Shown: positions 17,025 through 26,400 of the stretch, in pieces | Position numbering within the stretch: the stretch's first letter is position 1 | How the letters are laid out: the number at the start of each line of letters is the position of its first letter | Origin: Candidatus Hecatella orcuttiae | Lineage (GTDB): Archaea; Thermoproteota; Bathyarchaeia; Hecatellales; Hecatellaceae | Reading direction: 5' to 3' | Length of the DNA stretch: 64,000 bases | NCBI GenBank assembly: GCA_002011035.2 | Contig: MTLY02000001.1 | Location: 127,342-191,341, forward strand | Position numbers and translations under genes: made by a program | The notes under the pieces: model-generated | Database searches by the model: none | What the model was told of the DNA's origin: nothing | What the model saw: the letters and a program-made list of their open reading frames with translations, nothing else

Positions 17025-18230
17025 TTAAAGCATGAGCAAGTAGGGGTTCTCCAGCAGTTGTTTGACCTTCTGGAGAAACAGGGCTGCAGGCACCCCGTCG
17101 GTTATCCTGTGATCGAAGACCAGCGAGAGGACTGCCGTAGATTTGATGTGAAGAGAGCCGTTCTCTACCACGGGCTTTTTCACAGCCTTGCCCATCCCTA
17201 GGATGGCGCAGTGAGGAGGATTGATAACTGGAATGAAAACTTCCACACCATATCCGCCCAAGTTGGTGACGGTGAAAGTCCCCCCGGTTAGATCTTCCAA
17301 CGTCAGCCGGCTGCTTCTGGCCTTCTCCGCCAAATGGCTGATAGCCTGGGATATTTCCACCAGCGTTTTCCTGTCGGCGTTGGGGATCACCGGCGCGGTT
17401 AGGCCTTCAGACGTGTGGATGGCTACGGCGATGTTTATGTCCCTGAAAACCTTGACCTCGCCTCCCTCCAGAGACGAGTTGAGTATGGGATGGTCCTCCA
17501 AGGCCTTAGCGGCTGCCTTGACCAGTAGGGCGGTGACGGAGACTTCCTTGGAGGTTCCCACCAGCTTCAGCGCATGCTCCATGTCCACCTCCATCGTTAA
17601 CGTCGCGGGAACCGTTGTGCGGAAACTGTAGGAGAGCCGCTCCGCCACCGTCTTCCTCACCCCTGAGAAAGGTATGCTCTCAGCTACCTCCGGGGCTCTG
17701 ACTTCAAACCCCGTGGGCTCCAGCTGGGCTGCGGGCTTGACTTCAGGAGCCGCCTTCCCCATTTTCTTTTCCACAGCCCGAAGCACGTCTTCCCTGACTA
17801 TTCTCCCACCGGGGCCTGTGCCCCTGAGGGTAGTCAGGTCTATTCCATGCTTTTCCGCAAGCTTCCGGGCGAGCGGAGAAGCCTTAACCCGCCGCTCCTC
17901 CCTCTCCAAGGTCGCTGCCGGCTTCTCACCAATGGCCGGAGCCGCAGCCTCAACCGGTGGGGGTTCGGCTGCTCCCACTTCTGGAAGCGGTTCCCCCGGC
18001 TCTCCGAGAAGGGCCATGACAGCGGCCACAGGGACGTCGGAGCCATCGCCGTAGATTATCTTTCGGAGGACGCCCGACTGGGGAGCTGCCATTTCTAGGG
18101 TGGTTTTTTCGCCTTCCACCAACACTAAGGGTTCGCCTTTCCTGACGGGTTCTCCCTCCTTCTTGAGCCATCGGATGACCTTTCCGCTCTGCATGCCGGG
18201 GTCAAACCGGGGCATCATGATCTCGTGCAA
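17025..18230 (-). CDS. 2-oxoacid dehydrogenase complex E2, dihydrolipoamide acyltransferase
   Basis: A 401-residue E2 with three domains: lipoyl (1-80, lipoyl Lys42 in EGEKTTLEM), peripheral subunit-binding domain (about 115-150, ASPLARKLAEKHGIDL) and CATase catalytic domain (about 175-400, with the active-site FDHRITDG). Ala/Pro-rich linkers join them. It transfers the acyl group from E1 to CoA. It ends the E1alpha-E1beta-E2 operon (11 bp after E1beta). No E3 dihydrolipoamide dehydrogenase gene accompanies it. The substrate (branched-chain 2-oxoacid, acetoin or pyruvate) is not decided by sequence. Confidence 0.93.
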   Translation of the reverse strand: MHEIMMPRFDPGMQSGKVIRWLKKEGEPVRKGEPLVLVEGEKTTLEMAAPQSGVLRKIIYGDGSDVPVAAVMALLGEPGEPLPEVGAAEPPPVEAAAPAIGEKPAATLEREERRVKASPLARKLAEKHGIDLTTLRGTGPGGRIVREDVLRAVEKKMGKAAPEVKPAAQLEPTGFEVRAPEVAESIPFSGVRKTVAERLSYSFRTTVPATLTMEVDMEHALKLVGTSKEVSVTALLVKAAAKALEDHPILNSSLEGGEVKVFRDINIAVAIHTSEGLTAPVIPNADRKTLVEISQAISHLAEKARSSRLTLEDLTGGTFTVTNLGGYGVEVFIPVINPPHCAILGMGKAVKKPVVENGSLHIKSTAVLSLVFDHRITDGVPAALFLQKVKQLLENPYLLML

Positions 18231-18240
18231 GGATGATTCC

Positions 18241-19215
18241 TCATTTCAGCAGCTTGCGAGCGGCTTGAACTATCTTGTCACTGTTGGGCATGTATTCCCG
18301 CTCTAAGGAGGGGGAGAAGGGCACAGGCATGTCAGGGGAAGCCACCCGCAGGATGGGGGCGTCCAAGTAGTCGAAGGCTTCTTCCATCACCGAAGCGGCG
18401 ATCTCGGCTCCTATGCCCCCTGTCTTAACGTCGTCCTCAGCTATGATAAGCACACCTGTTCTCCTGACCGAGTCTAGGATGGCTGCGAGATCCAAAGGCC
18501 GGAGGGACCTAGGGTCGATGACTTCGGCTTCGATGCCTTCCTCCTCCAGTTTCTGCGCGGCTGCTAGGGCTTCATGGACGGCCCTGGAAAAGGCGACGAC
18601 GGTTAGGCTGTTTCCCCTCCTCTTGACCTCCGCCTTCCCCAAGGGGACAAAGTGTTCTCCTTCAGGGACAGGGCCTTTCATCCGGTAGAGAAGGCCTGTT
18701 TCCACGAACAGGACGGGGTCCTCATCTCTGATGGCCGCCTTCAGCAGGCCTTTGGCATCCGAGGGCGTGGATGGCAGGACAACTTTCAAACCTGGGACGT
18801 TAAGAAACCACACGGGGAAAAACTGGGAGTGCTGGGAGCCGTGAACCCTACCTAAGCTGTACTGGGTTCTCACCACCATGGGGACACTCAGCTTCCCCCC
18901 GCTCATGAAGCGCATCTTCGCCGCTTGGGTCACCAGCTGGTCGGAGCAAATGGTCATGAAATCCATATACATGATCTCAGCCACAGGCCTCAGCCCCATG
19001 AGGGCGGCGCCAATGGCTGAGCCGACGATGGCGCTTTCGGAAATGGGAGTATCCCTAACTCTCTCAGGGCCGAACTCCTCCAAAAGGCCCTGAGTTACCT
19101 TGTAGGCTCCTCCGTAGACTCCGATGTCCTCTCCCATGAGAATAACCCGGGAGTCGCGTAGCATTTCCTCCCTCAATGCTTCACGTAGAGCTTCGCTGTA
19201 GGTCAGCTCCCTCAT
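18241..19215 (-). CDS. 2-oxoacid dehydrogenase E1 component, beta subunit
   Basis: A 324-residue transketolase-like Pyr plus C-terminal domain protein of the PdhB/AcoB/BkdB family. Recognisable segments are EDIGVYGGAYKVTQGL, the DTPISESAIVGSAIGAA stretch near residues 56-72, and the C-terminal RVASPDMPVPFSP. It forms an alpha2beta2 E1 with the upstream gene; only 1 bp separates the two, so they are co-translated. The heterotetrameric type fits archaeal OADH complexes. Confidence 0.94.
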   Translation of the reverse strand: MRELTYSEALREALREEMLRDSRVILMGEDIGVYGGAYKVTQGLLEEFGPERVRDTPISESAIVGSAIGAALMGLRPVAEIMYMDFMTICSDQLVTQAAKMRFMSGGKLSVPMVVRTQYSLGRVHGSQHSQFFPVWFLNVPGLKVVLPSTPSDAKGLLKAAIRDEDPVLFVETGLLYRMKGPVPEGEHFVPLGKAEVKRRGNSLTVVAFSRAVHEALAAAQKLEEEGIEAEVIDPRSLRPLDLAAILDSVRRTGVLIIAEDDVKTGGIGAEIAASVMEEAFDYLDAPILRVASPDMPVPFSPSLEREYMPNSDKIVQAARKLLK

Positions 19216-19216
19216 T

Positions 19217-20245
19217 TTACTCCCCTACAAAGTAGACGTACTTCTCCAACTCGGAGAAGGAGAGAACGTTGCTGCTCTGGGCGAACTTCACAGAATCCTC
19301 CACTTCCCTCTTTACCTCATTCTCCAAACTATCCATCTCAGCAGCCGTCAAAAGGCCGGCTTCAAGGACTACTCGACGGAAGCGGGTGAGAGGGTCCTTT
19401 TTCAACCCTTCCTCCACCTCGCCCGGAGGCCTGTACTCAGCCTTGTCGTAGACTCCGTGGCCCTTCCGCCTGTAGGTTTTGCATTCGAGGAAAGTAGGCC
19501 CTTCTCCCCTCCGGGCTCTTTCCGCCGCCTGCGCTGTCGCCGCGTAGACGGCTGCCACATCGTTTCCGTTCACCGCCATGCAGTTCACGCCGTAGGCTAA
19601 ACCCCTAGCGGCTATGCTTTCCACAGCCATGGTTCGCTCCACCTTGGTGGACATGGCATACATGTTATTTTCGCAAATGAAGAGCACTGGCACCCTCCAG
19701 AGAGCGGCCAAGTTCATTCCTTCATGGAAAGCCCCCGTGTTGACGGCTCCGTCTCCAAAGAAAACAGCTGCCACACGGCCGGCTTTCTCCCGCTGCAAAG
19801 CCAAGCCAACTCCCACGGCAATGGGTATGCCGCTTCCCACGATGGCGGAGGAATAAAGCGCCCCTTTTTCAGGGTAGATGGCCACATGCATGGAGCCCCC
19901 GAGGCCTTTACAGGTTCCTGCAGCCTTCCCGAAGAGCTCCGCCATCACCAGCCTTGGGGGAATGTCCTTAGCTAAGGCGTGGCCGTGGCCTCGATGGTTA
20001 GAGATTATCGGGTCATCGCTGCGTAGGGCTGCAACGGCTCCGACGGCTATGGCCTCCTGCCCATAGCACAGGTGCGCCGGGCCGATGAGCAAACCTTTGA
20101 CGAGAAAGAGCTCCTCCACCTTCTCCTCGAACAGCCGTATCTCCACCATCTTCCTCCACATCCACAGCAACTTTTCTCTTGTGAGTCCATGTTTGGAGTA
20201 ATCTGCGGGAGGAACGTCTTCAACGACGGAAACCGAAGCCACCAT
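19217..20245 (-). CDS. 2-oxoacid dehydrogenase E1 component, alpha subunit (thiamine diphosphate)
   Basis: A 342-residue E1alpha with the ThDP-binding GDG-x(n)-NN motif (GDGAVNTGAFHEGMN to CENN), the HGHALAKD loop and the phosphorylatable-loop-like RRKGHGVYD. It decarboxylates the 2-oxoacid and reductively acylates E2-bound lipoate. It is the first gene of the leftward operon. Length and domains are complete. Acetoin, branched-chain and pyruvate enzymes share these features. Confidence 0.94.
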   Translation of the reverse strand: MVASVSVVEDVPPADYSKHGLTREKLLWMWRKMVEIRLFEEKVEELFLVKGLLIGPAHLCYGQEAIAVGAVAALRSDDPIISNHRGHGHALAKDIPPRLVMAELFGKAAGTCKGLGGSMHVAIYPEKGALYSSAIVGSGIPIAVGVGLALQREKAGRVAAVFFGDGAVNTGAFHEGMNLAALWRVPVLFICENNMYAMSTKVERTMAVESIAARGLAYGVNCMAVNGNDVAAVYAATAQAAERARRGEGPTFLECKTYRRKGHGVYDKAEYRPPGEVEEGLKKDPLTRFRRVVLEAGLLTAAEMDSLENEVKREVEDSVKFAQSSNVLSFSELEKYVYFVGE

Positions 20246-20398
20246 CCACCGCCTCTACTTAAGGTGAATCTGATAATTTTAAAAGTTTTTACACAGAACC
20301 CTATGCGCAGCATTTCCGCGGAAAAAATTTTCCGTTCTTGAGGGCTCTCTTAACTCTTGGAAAAGATTAAAAACATAGGGAGGCAACATAAATTTGCG

Positions 20399-20671
20399 GT
20401 GAAACCCATGGTCTTGCTTTGCTACACTTGCAAAAGCGGGCTCATCTACTTCTCCAGCGACTTCGCCTCCACCCGCTACTACTGCCCCACCTGTAAAAAA
20501 TTCTACACCATAGCCCGAACCTCGCCTCCGGAAAAGAAGACCGTTAAGAGGCCGCCTCCAAGGAAGGCGCTGCGGACTGTTAAAAAAGTCGGTGCCAAAA
20601 AGATTCTCAAGAAAACCAAGAAGAAAGGCGCGCCTAAAAGGGTGAAAAGGAAAAAGGCTGGGAAAAGCTAA
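20399..20671 (+). CDS. Zinc-ribbon protein with Lys-rich basic tail, 90 aa
   Basis: Two CxxC pairs (CYTC and CPTC, about 20 residues apart) make a single zinc ribbon. The second half is a Lys/Arg/Pro-rich tail (PPRKALRTVKKVGAKKIL and onwards), suggesting nucleic-acid binding. I place the start at GTG 20399: an A-rich TATA-like stretch at 20365-20376 predicts a leaderless message there. The open frame extends to TTG 20357 and an ATG lies at 20408. The family is unknown to me; a role in translation or chromatin is speculation. Confidence 0.6.
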   Translation: MKPMVLLCYTCKSGLIYFSSDFASTRYYCPTCKKFYTIARTSPPEKKTVKRPPPRKALRTVKKVGAKKILKKTKKKGAPKRVKRKKAGKS

Positions 20672-20899
20672 CTCTTCCCCCTTTAGGAAACTATCCTCCG
20701 CTACATGGTTTTGCGGCGCTAAGCTATACCTTCACTTCTAACGATGATAGGCACTTGAAGGGGGATAGCATTCGCAGTCAAACTCGTGGCAAATAGACCG
20801 GTAGGATACGCAGGATAGTTCCAACTTCGTTTTACGAGTTCTTTCTCTGTTGCGAAAAGTCTGAGGGGTAAGTAGGTTGGGAAATATTTTATTTCAGGA

Positions 20900-23290
20900 T
20901 TATCGTTGAATAGCTTGTTTTATTAATTCATTGTATTCTCCCCAGACCTCAGCTGCTGGTTTAGAGCGAAATCCAGGACCCGGGTCGCTTGGTAGGTGAA
21001 TGTAACTATAGTCTCTTCCGAGAACTAGTTCAATATAACCCCGCTCTGCAACCGATTGCATAAAAGCATTTGCAAGACGTTCATGCTCGCTGAGATCAAC
21101 AGTATAATCTTCCGATTTCTTTACAACAAGATATGGTTCGGTAACGCTTTTACCGCTTGCAGCTCCCTCTATTGTGTTGTAAGTAAACCACATAGCAATT
21201 GGAACATTATAGTGATCATAAATTTGTTTGACCTGGGTATCAAATAGGCTGTCAAAGGCTGCTTTCATCTCCTCAACACTTGCATTTGACGGAACACCCA
21301 AGTCTACTTGACTGAAACCTGGATCAAGCAGATCTAAATTAGAAAAGTACGTCATCCTTGTCCCCCAATGTACCGGTGAATACAATTTTCCAGAATAGAC
21401 TTTTCTAGTTTCCGTGATAAGTTGATTCATCCTCTCATCAATCAAATCAATGTACTGATCAGTTACACACGGAGGAGGGGACGGAATCTGTATCACCTCA
21501 ATACCTGCCTCTTCTGCAACCTTTGCAAACCCTATGAAGAAAAGCTCCATCTGGTCAAACCAAGCATTATACCACTCAGCACTAATTCCAGTGTTCACAT
21601 GCTCATCAAAGAACTGTTGGTATTCGTAACTGAAACCAATTACTTGGAAAACAATTACTTTAAGACCTTTACCATGCGCAATCTCTACAGCCTCTTTCAA
21701 GTCTTCCATCGGTGTAAACCAGAATTGGAACCTCGGTTCAGGTTCTACTCTGAGGTAGTCAGTTATCATGGATATGCCGACATAATCATGCCTCTCTCTA
21801 ACCAAATCATCTGTAAGCCCATCAAAATTTGTTAGAAAGTTAGGCGCCCACCAATCAAATGTGTTGTGCCCTACAGCAAACTCTGAACGTGGCGCAATGC
21901 TCACATTCGTGTTTATAGCTGTTGTTCTTTCACCATAATCACTGAAGGGCCATTTCTCAACAACGTCATTAACCACCTGATCAACTGTTCCCACGACAAT
22001 GCGGCGGCGCTCTTGCGGTGTCGGATCGATTATTTCGCAACCTTCTCCCGGGATTCCATGTGCATAATTGTATTCAATAACATAGCCTGGCTTAACAAAT
22101 ATTTCTAATTGATATTGATTTTCACCAACTTTATGCATCGGAATATTTTCAAAAAGAATATTCTCTTTCGGATGCGTTTCAGGCGGTGTTCGCAGATTAA
22201 ACGTTATCTTACTGTATTCCCTAAAACTATTAAGATGATCGTTAATTTGGGTTGTCGTAGGAGTTACAATAAATCTCCTAACCTGTATGCCGGAACCGTC
22301 GCTTGCCGGCTCTGCGCTAAGATGAACCCCGCCAAACGTATAAACATATTCGAGATACTGGCCGCCATAGAATTCAAGAGTTGTAGTAAACGTTTTATCA
22401 TCCCGTGTAGTTAGTATCGGCGCACGTTCCATATATGAAATTGGACCCTGCGACATGAAGGTTCCAAGCTTATACGTGTTCCCAACGATTCTTAGTTTGT
22501 CCGGAAGCTCCTCAGCTGTCTCTACAGTGAATACTACTGTTACCTTTTCTGCTTTTTCTAATTGCACATCCAAGTTTAACGATTGATCCGTTGACAGATC
22601 AGCTTGTTTCGACTGCGATTTGAAATCATGCAACTCTGTGAAGAATGTGACAAGGTGTTTTCCTGGGGGTAGATAGAGTGAGTAAGTTCCATCATACCCA
22701 GTATACGTTTTTACCCCGCCGGCGACAACTAGAACGTTAAAGATCGGGGTGCCATCGTTATCTGTCACTCTTCCTTGCAGCAAGTTAACTGGACCGTCGT
22801 AGAGTTTGAGTTGCTTCCATCCGGAAACAGTGTCTTCTATTTTGGTAAGGTCAGGGTGAACTTTTACTACACGAAACGGATCAAATGATTCCGGGCCTAT
22901 TGATTCCGATCTCACCCCTTCTTCACCACCGAGTACAAGTGTATAAGTATAGTAAAGAAAGGTATTAGTTGGCAATTGGACTGCCCCAGTCGCCCTGTCA
23001 CCGTCTCTTTCCAAGGTTACTTGCACCCACGGTTCATTAGTAAAAGATAGAGCTGCAAAGATTATGTCTGCATTGTCTGGTGTCGTTTTCGGAATCTTGA
23101 GAGAAATCTCTACTGTCTGTGTTAGAAACGGCTGTAACGTTAGATTTGTTTGCCTCGGAGGCTGCTGCAATGTGTCTGGACCACTAGGCGGCGTTTGAAC
23201 GTAGCCGCCAATAAAAATTACCCCAACTATCACCAATATTAAGACACTATAAATCATAAATCTTTTCAGGCTTCTTTTCATCAGCGACAT
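20900..23290 (-). CDS. Membrane-anchored multidomain surface protein with glycoside-hydrolase-like domain, 796 aa
   Basis: An N-terminal basic stretch and one transmembrane helix (MIYSVLILVIVGVIFIGGY) anchor the protein outside the cell. About 60-155 looks like an immunoglobulin-like/CBM fold. About 170-240 is a carboxypeptidase-regulatory-like domain (LQGRVTDNDGTPI, YTGYDGTYSLYLPPGKH). About 245-330 resembles a CBM20-like starch-binding fold. The C-terminal half looks like a TIM barrel (GLKVIVFQVIGFSYEYQQFF, VIQIPSPPP, YSPVHWGTRM) of a GH113/GHL-like hydrolase. The gene is visibly AT-richer than its neighbours. Substrate and catalytic acids are not established; polysaccharide degradation is inference. 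Confidence 0.7.
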   Translation of the reverse strand: MSLMKRSLKRFMIYSVLILVIVGVIFIGGYVQTPPSGPDTLQQPPRQTNLTLQPFLTQTVEISLKIPKTTPDNADIIFAALSFTNEPWVQVTLERDGDRATGAVQLPTNTFLYYTYTLVLGGEEGVRSESIGPESFDPFRVVKVHPDLTKIEDTVSGWKQLKLYDGPVNLLQGRVTDNDGTPIFNVLVVAGGVKTYTGYDGTYSLYLPPGKHLVTFFTELHDFKSQSKQADLSTDQSLNLDVQLEKAEKVTVVFTVETAEELPDKLRIVGNTYKLGTFMSQGPISYMERAPILTTRDDKTFTTTLEFYGGQYLEYVYTFGGVHLSAEPASDGSGIQVRRFIVTPTTTQINDHLNSFREYSKITFNLRTPPETHPKENILFENIPMHKVGENQYQLEIFVKPGYVIEYNYAHGIPGEGCEIIDPTPQERRRIVVGTVDQVVNDVVEKWPFSDYGERTTAINTNVSIAPRSEFAVGHNTFDWWAPNFLTNFDGLTDDLVRERHDYVGISMITDYLRVEPEPRFQFWFTPMEDLKEAVEIAHGKGLKVIVFQVIGFSYEYQQFFDEHVNTGISAEWYNAWFDQMELFFIGFAKVAEEAGIEVIQIPSPPPCVTDQYIDLIDERMNQLITETRKVYSGKLYSPVHWGTRMTYFSNLDLLDPGFSQVDLGVPSNASVEEMKAAFDSLFDTQVKQIYDHYNVPIAMWFTYNTIEGAASGKSVTEPYLVVKKSEDYTVDLSEHERLANAFMQSVAERGYIELVLGRDYSYIHLPSDPGPGFRSKPAAEVWGEYNELIKQAIQR

Positions 23291-23808
23291 CTCATCCGAA
23301 TTATGAAAGAGCCAAAAGGGTTATTATTGCCTTATACCTATAACCTTACTATACCAATGTCGATAAAAAGATTGTTCTATGGTCTCGACCCACAAAAACA
23401 CTAATTAACGAAATGGGTATTTACAAATAAATCCGACACCAAAACTATCTCACTATGCCTTTATACAACATGACTGTTTCCCTATTTTCCAGTCCATTAC
23501 ACCTTTCTTCTAATGCTGAGGGCCTCCCTTTATCTCATAAGAGAAAAAACGAGCAGAGTACGCTTCTCGAAAAACTTGGAAACGCTGTAATGAAAGGGAA
23601 ACCGCGAGACATTCACAGGACCTCCTCACTTTTTAGGTATCGCACAGCGACCGTTACAACAATAGAGTTCATCCGATAGTTTAAACGATGTCTAAGGCTA
23701 GGCCATAGCATCATTGAACTAGTCAGGCCAGTGTTTAAACTCTTGGCTTCACACCAAAGATAAGCAAACTGACAGTAAAAGAGATCATGGCTGAAACTCT
23801 GAAAATAG
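23291..23808. other. 518-bp intergenic region with no supported gene
   Basis: AT-rich spacer between the surface-protein gene and tRNA-Arg. An open frame at 23455-23679 (74 codons) shows no recognisable domain, promoter or ribosome site and is not called. I see no repeat, RNA gene or mobile element. Confidence 0.6.
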
Positions 23809-23884
23809 CGGGCCCGAGGGGATTTGAACCCCTGATCTTCGGCTCCGAAGGCCGATGCGTTGGTCCTGACTGCGCTACGGGCCC
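23809..23884 (-). tRNA. tRNA-Arg(UCG)
   Basis: A 76-nt cloverleaf without intron. Acceptor GGGCCCG/CGGGCCC, anticodon stem UCGGC/GCCGA with loop CUUCGGA giving anticodon UCG, T-arm AGGGG-UUCAAAU-CCCCU, discriminator G. CCA is not encoded. It reads CGA codons. Confidence 0.9.
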
Positions 23885-23997
23885 TCTTCTTCTCCGTGAG
23901 GAGGGTTCTTAAAGATTTATCTAGGGCTTCTTTCTATAAGTTTTTCTAGCTTGATGGGGTTCCTCCCCTCGTTTTCGGAAAGTAGGGTTGATGTGGG

Positions 23998-24732
23998 TTG
24001 AAGACTGAAACTCATACCCGAGACTTGGAGTTCAGGCTGATGACTATCAAGATGTTGAACACCATCAAAAAGAAGCATACTTATAGGGAGATTTCCCAGT
24101 GGACAGGGCTGCCGGTGACTGTGCTGAGCCGTTATGTGAAGGGACATGTCCTCCCTGCCTCCAAGAGGTCTAGGGAGATATGGAATTCTCTTCAAAAAGT
24201 CGCTGACTTGGAAAATACGCTCCTGTCAAGGATTAAATTTGATGACATGGGCTATTTTGACAACACTCAGATTGTGTGGGATACGTCCCTCCTCCGCCTT
24301 GCAACCCAGTATGTGGTCGCTAAGTTTGCTGGAAGGAGGATAACGAAAATTCTAACAGCCGCCGTGGACGGAATTCCCCCTGCTACCCTCGTAGCTAGCT
24401 CTCTGGATGTGGATTTGGTGGTGGCTAAAAAAACTAGGGAGGTAGGGGTTAAAGATTACGTAGAAGAAAGCTACGTGCCCCAAGACTCTGGGGTGGTGGT
24501 CACCTTCTACGTGCCCAAGGACTCCATCAAGAAGGGGGACAGCGTCCTCATAGTAGACGACATCGCTAGGACGGGGGAGACCCAGGAGGCCCTCATCCAC
24601 CTCATCCACAAGATGAGAGGAGAAGTAGCCGGGATATTCGTCTTGGTTGGAGTAGGCGAAGAATGGAAAACCAAGCTCAGCATACCCCCAAATTGCCCAG
24701 TAGAGGCATTGGCTGAAATACAGAAGAAATAA
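23998..24732 (+). CDS. HTH-phosphoribosyltransferase regulator (PyrE homologue, GfcR-like)
   Basis: A 244-residue fusion of an N-terminal helix-turn-helix (about 15-60, YREISQWTGLPVTVLSRYVKG) and a type I PRTase domain with the PRPP loop VLIVDDIARTGET. This architecture matches COG0856, the orotate PRTase homologues that include GfcR, the sugar-catabolism regulator of Haloferax. It is therefore more likely a transcription factor sensing a phosphorylated metabolite than a pyrimidine enzyme. Start TTG at 23998; an alternative is ATG at 24039, just before the HTH. Its target is unknown. It stands alone, convergent with mtnA. Confidence 0.82.
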   Translation: MKTETHTRDLEFRLMTIKMLNTIKKKHTYREISQWTGLPVTVLSRYVKGHVLPASKRSREIWNSLQKVADLENTLLSRIKFDDMGYFDNTQIVWDTSLLRLATQYVVAKFAGRRITKILTAAVDGIPPATLVASSLDVDLVVAKKTREVGVKDYVEESYVPQDSGVVVTFYVPKDSIKKGDSVLIVDDIARTGETQEALIHLIHKMRGEVAGIFVLVGVGEEWKTKLSIPPNCPVEALAEIQKK

Positions 24733-24769
24733 CCAGATAAGCCCTCGCAGCCTGTTTAAAAGGGACAGA

Positions 24770-25807
24770 CTATCTTCCGTCAGACGCGTCTAGCAGAGCT
24801 CTAATTTTTGGGGGTTTAACTTCTATTACCCCCTTTTCGGTGATCAGGGCGGAAACCAGATGAGGGGGGGTTATATCAAAGGCGGGGTTGAATGTTTTAA
24901 TTCCCTTGGGAGCTATTCTCAACCCGCCCAATTCCAATACCTCTTTTGGGTTTCTTTCTTCGATGACCACTTCCTCCACAGAGTTTTCGGAATCTATGGT
25001 GGTGGTAGGCGCTGCCACGTAGAAAGGGATACCGTGCTCCTTAGCTAGAACGGCGATGGTGTAGGTTCCAATTTTGTTGATAACATGACCTGACATCAGA
25101 ATGCGATCCGCTCCAACGAGCACCTTGTCTATGATCCCCTGAGCCATCAGATAGCCAACCATGTTGTCGGTAATGAGAGCGAAAGGAATTCTCTTTCGCT
25201 TCAGTTCATAAGCTGTAAGGCGGGCGCCTTGAAGGAGAGGCCTAGTCTCAGTTGCTATCACCCTTATGTTTTTACCTCTCCGATGAGCCGCGGCTATTAC
25301 TCCTAAAGCAGTACCATATTCTACGGTAGCCAGTTCACCGGCATTGCAATGGGTGAGGACAGTATCCCCAGTGTCGATCAATTCTGCCCCGTGGAGGCTT
25401 AAGGCACGGTTAACTTTTGCATCCTCAGCAATCAGTTCTAAACATTTTTTGATCAGATATCTCCGCAACTCTTTGAGACTACACGGATGTTCTTCTGCCA
25501 TTTTCAAAACAGCGTCGACAGAGTTAAACAGATTCACAGCCGTGGGGCGTGTGGTCTTTATCAACACCGCTGTTTTTTGAAGCTCCTTCAGAAGACTGGC
25601 TCTGCTTTTAGCTTTTGACTTGTAAACAGTTTGAGCCAAAGCTAAAGCAGCAGCGGCGCCCAGAAGGGGGGCTCCTCGAATTTTCATGTTTTTTATCGCC
25701 TTCGCTATTTGGTTTGGTGTTCTCAGCTTAAGGTGAACCAGCCTATGGGGAAGGAGAGTCTGGTCTACGGTAATGACCACGCCGTCTTTCCATCGAATAG
25801 TCTTCAA
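24770..25807 (-). CDS. mtnA: S-methyl-5-thioribose-1-phosphate isomerase (aIF2B-like)
   Basis: A 345-residue aldose-ketose isomerase of the eIF2B alpha/beta/delta superfamily. Signatures: RGAPLLGAAAA, the catalytic cysteine in THCNAGELAT, ETRPLLQGARLTAYEL, catalytic aspartate in VLVGADRI, and NKIGTYTIAVLAKEHGIPFY. The Cys plus Asp pair and the QGARLTA motif favour the MTR-1-P isomerase of methionine salvage over the translation factor; some archaeal relatives act on ribose-1,5-bisphosphate or 5-deoxyribose phosphates. It is a single-gene transcript. Confidence 0.9.
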   Translation of the reverse strand: MKTIRWKDGVVITVDQTLLPHRLVHLKLRTPNQIAKAIKNMKIRGAPLLGAAAALALAQTVYKSKAKSRASLLKELQKTAVLIKTTRPTAVNLFNSVDAVLKMAEEHPCSLKELRRYLIKKCLELIAEDAKVNRALSLHGAELIDTGDTVLTHCNAGELATVEYGTALGVIAAAHRRGKNIRVIATETRPLLQGARLTAYELKRKRIPFALITDNMVGYLMAQGIIDKVLVGADRILMSGHVINKIGTYTIAVLAKEHGIPFYVAAPTTTIDSENSVEEVVIEERNPKEVLELGGLRIAPKGIKTFNPAFDITPPHLVSALITEKGVIEVKPPKIRALLDASDGR

Positions 25808-25934
25808 ACCTTCAACTCCCAGACAAGTAATCTTATACTAACATTTCTGCCCGTAATAAAAAAGATACGCCAAGTCAGAGTAGCGGGCCCGGCATACCCT
25901 CGCTAACTTTATGGAAGGGAGATGAAGAGTTAAG

Positions 25935-25946
25935 GCTTAAATATTA
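25935..25946 (+). promoter_or_regulatory. TATA box for the 74-aa membrane protein gene
   Basis: The sequence gcttaaatatta lies about 42-53 bp ahead of the ATG at 25988. Good BRE/TATA shape. Confidence 0.5.
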
Positions 25947-25987
25947 GTATTACTTTTATTTATAAAAATAATATTGATGAAAAATGA

Positions 25988-26212
25988 ATGGTATGCTACA
26001 TCGTTCCTCTGGCTATGGCTGTACTGCTGTCCGCTCTCTGGGGCTTCTCGAAAAGAGGTATTCAAGGATTCTGGCTTAACTTGATGCTTTACGGAGCCGC
26101 CTTCTTCGTAGTCGACCATCTCTGGCACGGAGAACTCTTTCTCACCTCAGCAAACTGGGTTGCCGATCTAGCCTTGGGGGGAATCATTACTAGTGTAATA
26201 TTTGGGGCATAG
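25988..26212 (+). CDS. Small membrane protein, 74 aa
   Basis: It has two or three hydrophobic segments: residues 1-19 (VPLAMAVLLSALWGF), 28-43 (FWLNLMLYGAAFFVVD) and the C-terminal LADLALGG-type helix around 60-74. A conserved-looking HLWHGE lies between them. The family is not recognised. A TATA box supports expression. It has no obvious partner gene. Confidence 0.55.
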   Translation: MVCYIVPLAMAVLLSALWGFSKRGIQGFWLNLMLYGAAFFVVDHLWHGELFLTSANWVADLALGGIITSVIFGA

Positions 26213-26400
26213 GGTCTGACGCTGGGCGTTGTCAAAGTAAAACCTGCCCTCGCCTACCGCACTGGCATTCTAAAACACCGAGAACTACACTGAATTCTAA
26301 CCAAAACCAGCTAACTTTATATCAGAGTATCTGCCATTCTGCAAAGGAGAGATAATAGGCTAAACCAAAAAACGACACGTACTTTATTCGGGATAATTCC

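Noticed and set aside
23455-23679. 74-codon open frame between the surface-protein gene and tRNA-Arg
   Set aside because: There is no recognisable domain, poor codon character, and no ribosome site or promoter.
23998-24732. Orotate phosphoribosyltransferase (pyrE) as an enzyme
   Set aside because: The N-terminal helix-turn-helix and COG0856-type layout point to a GfcR-like regulator, and no pyrimidine genes are nearby.
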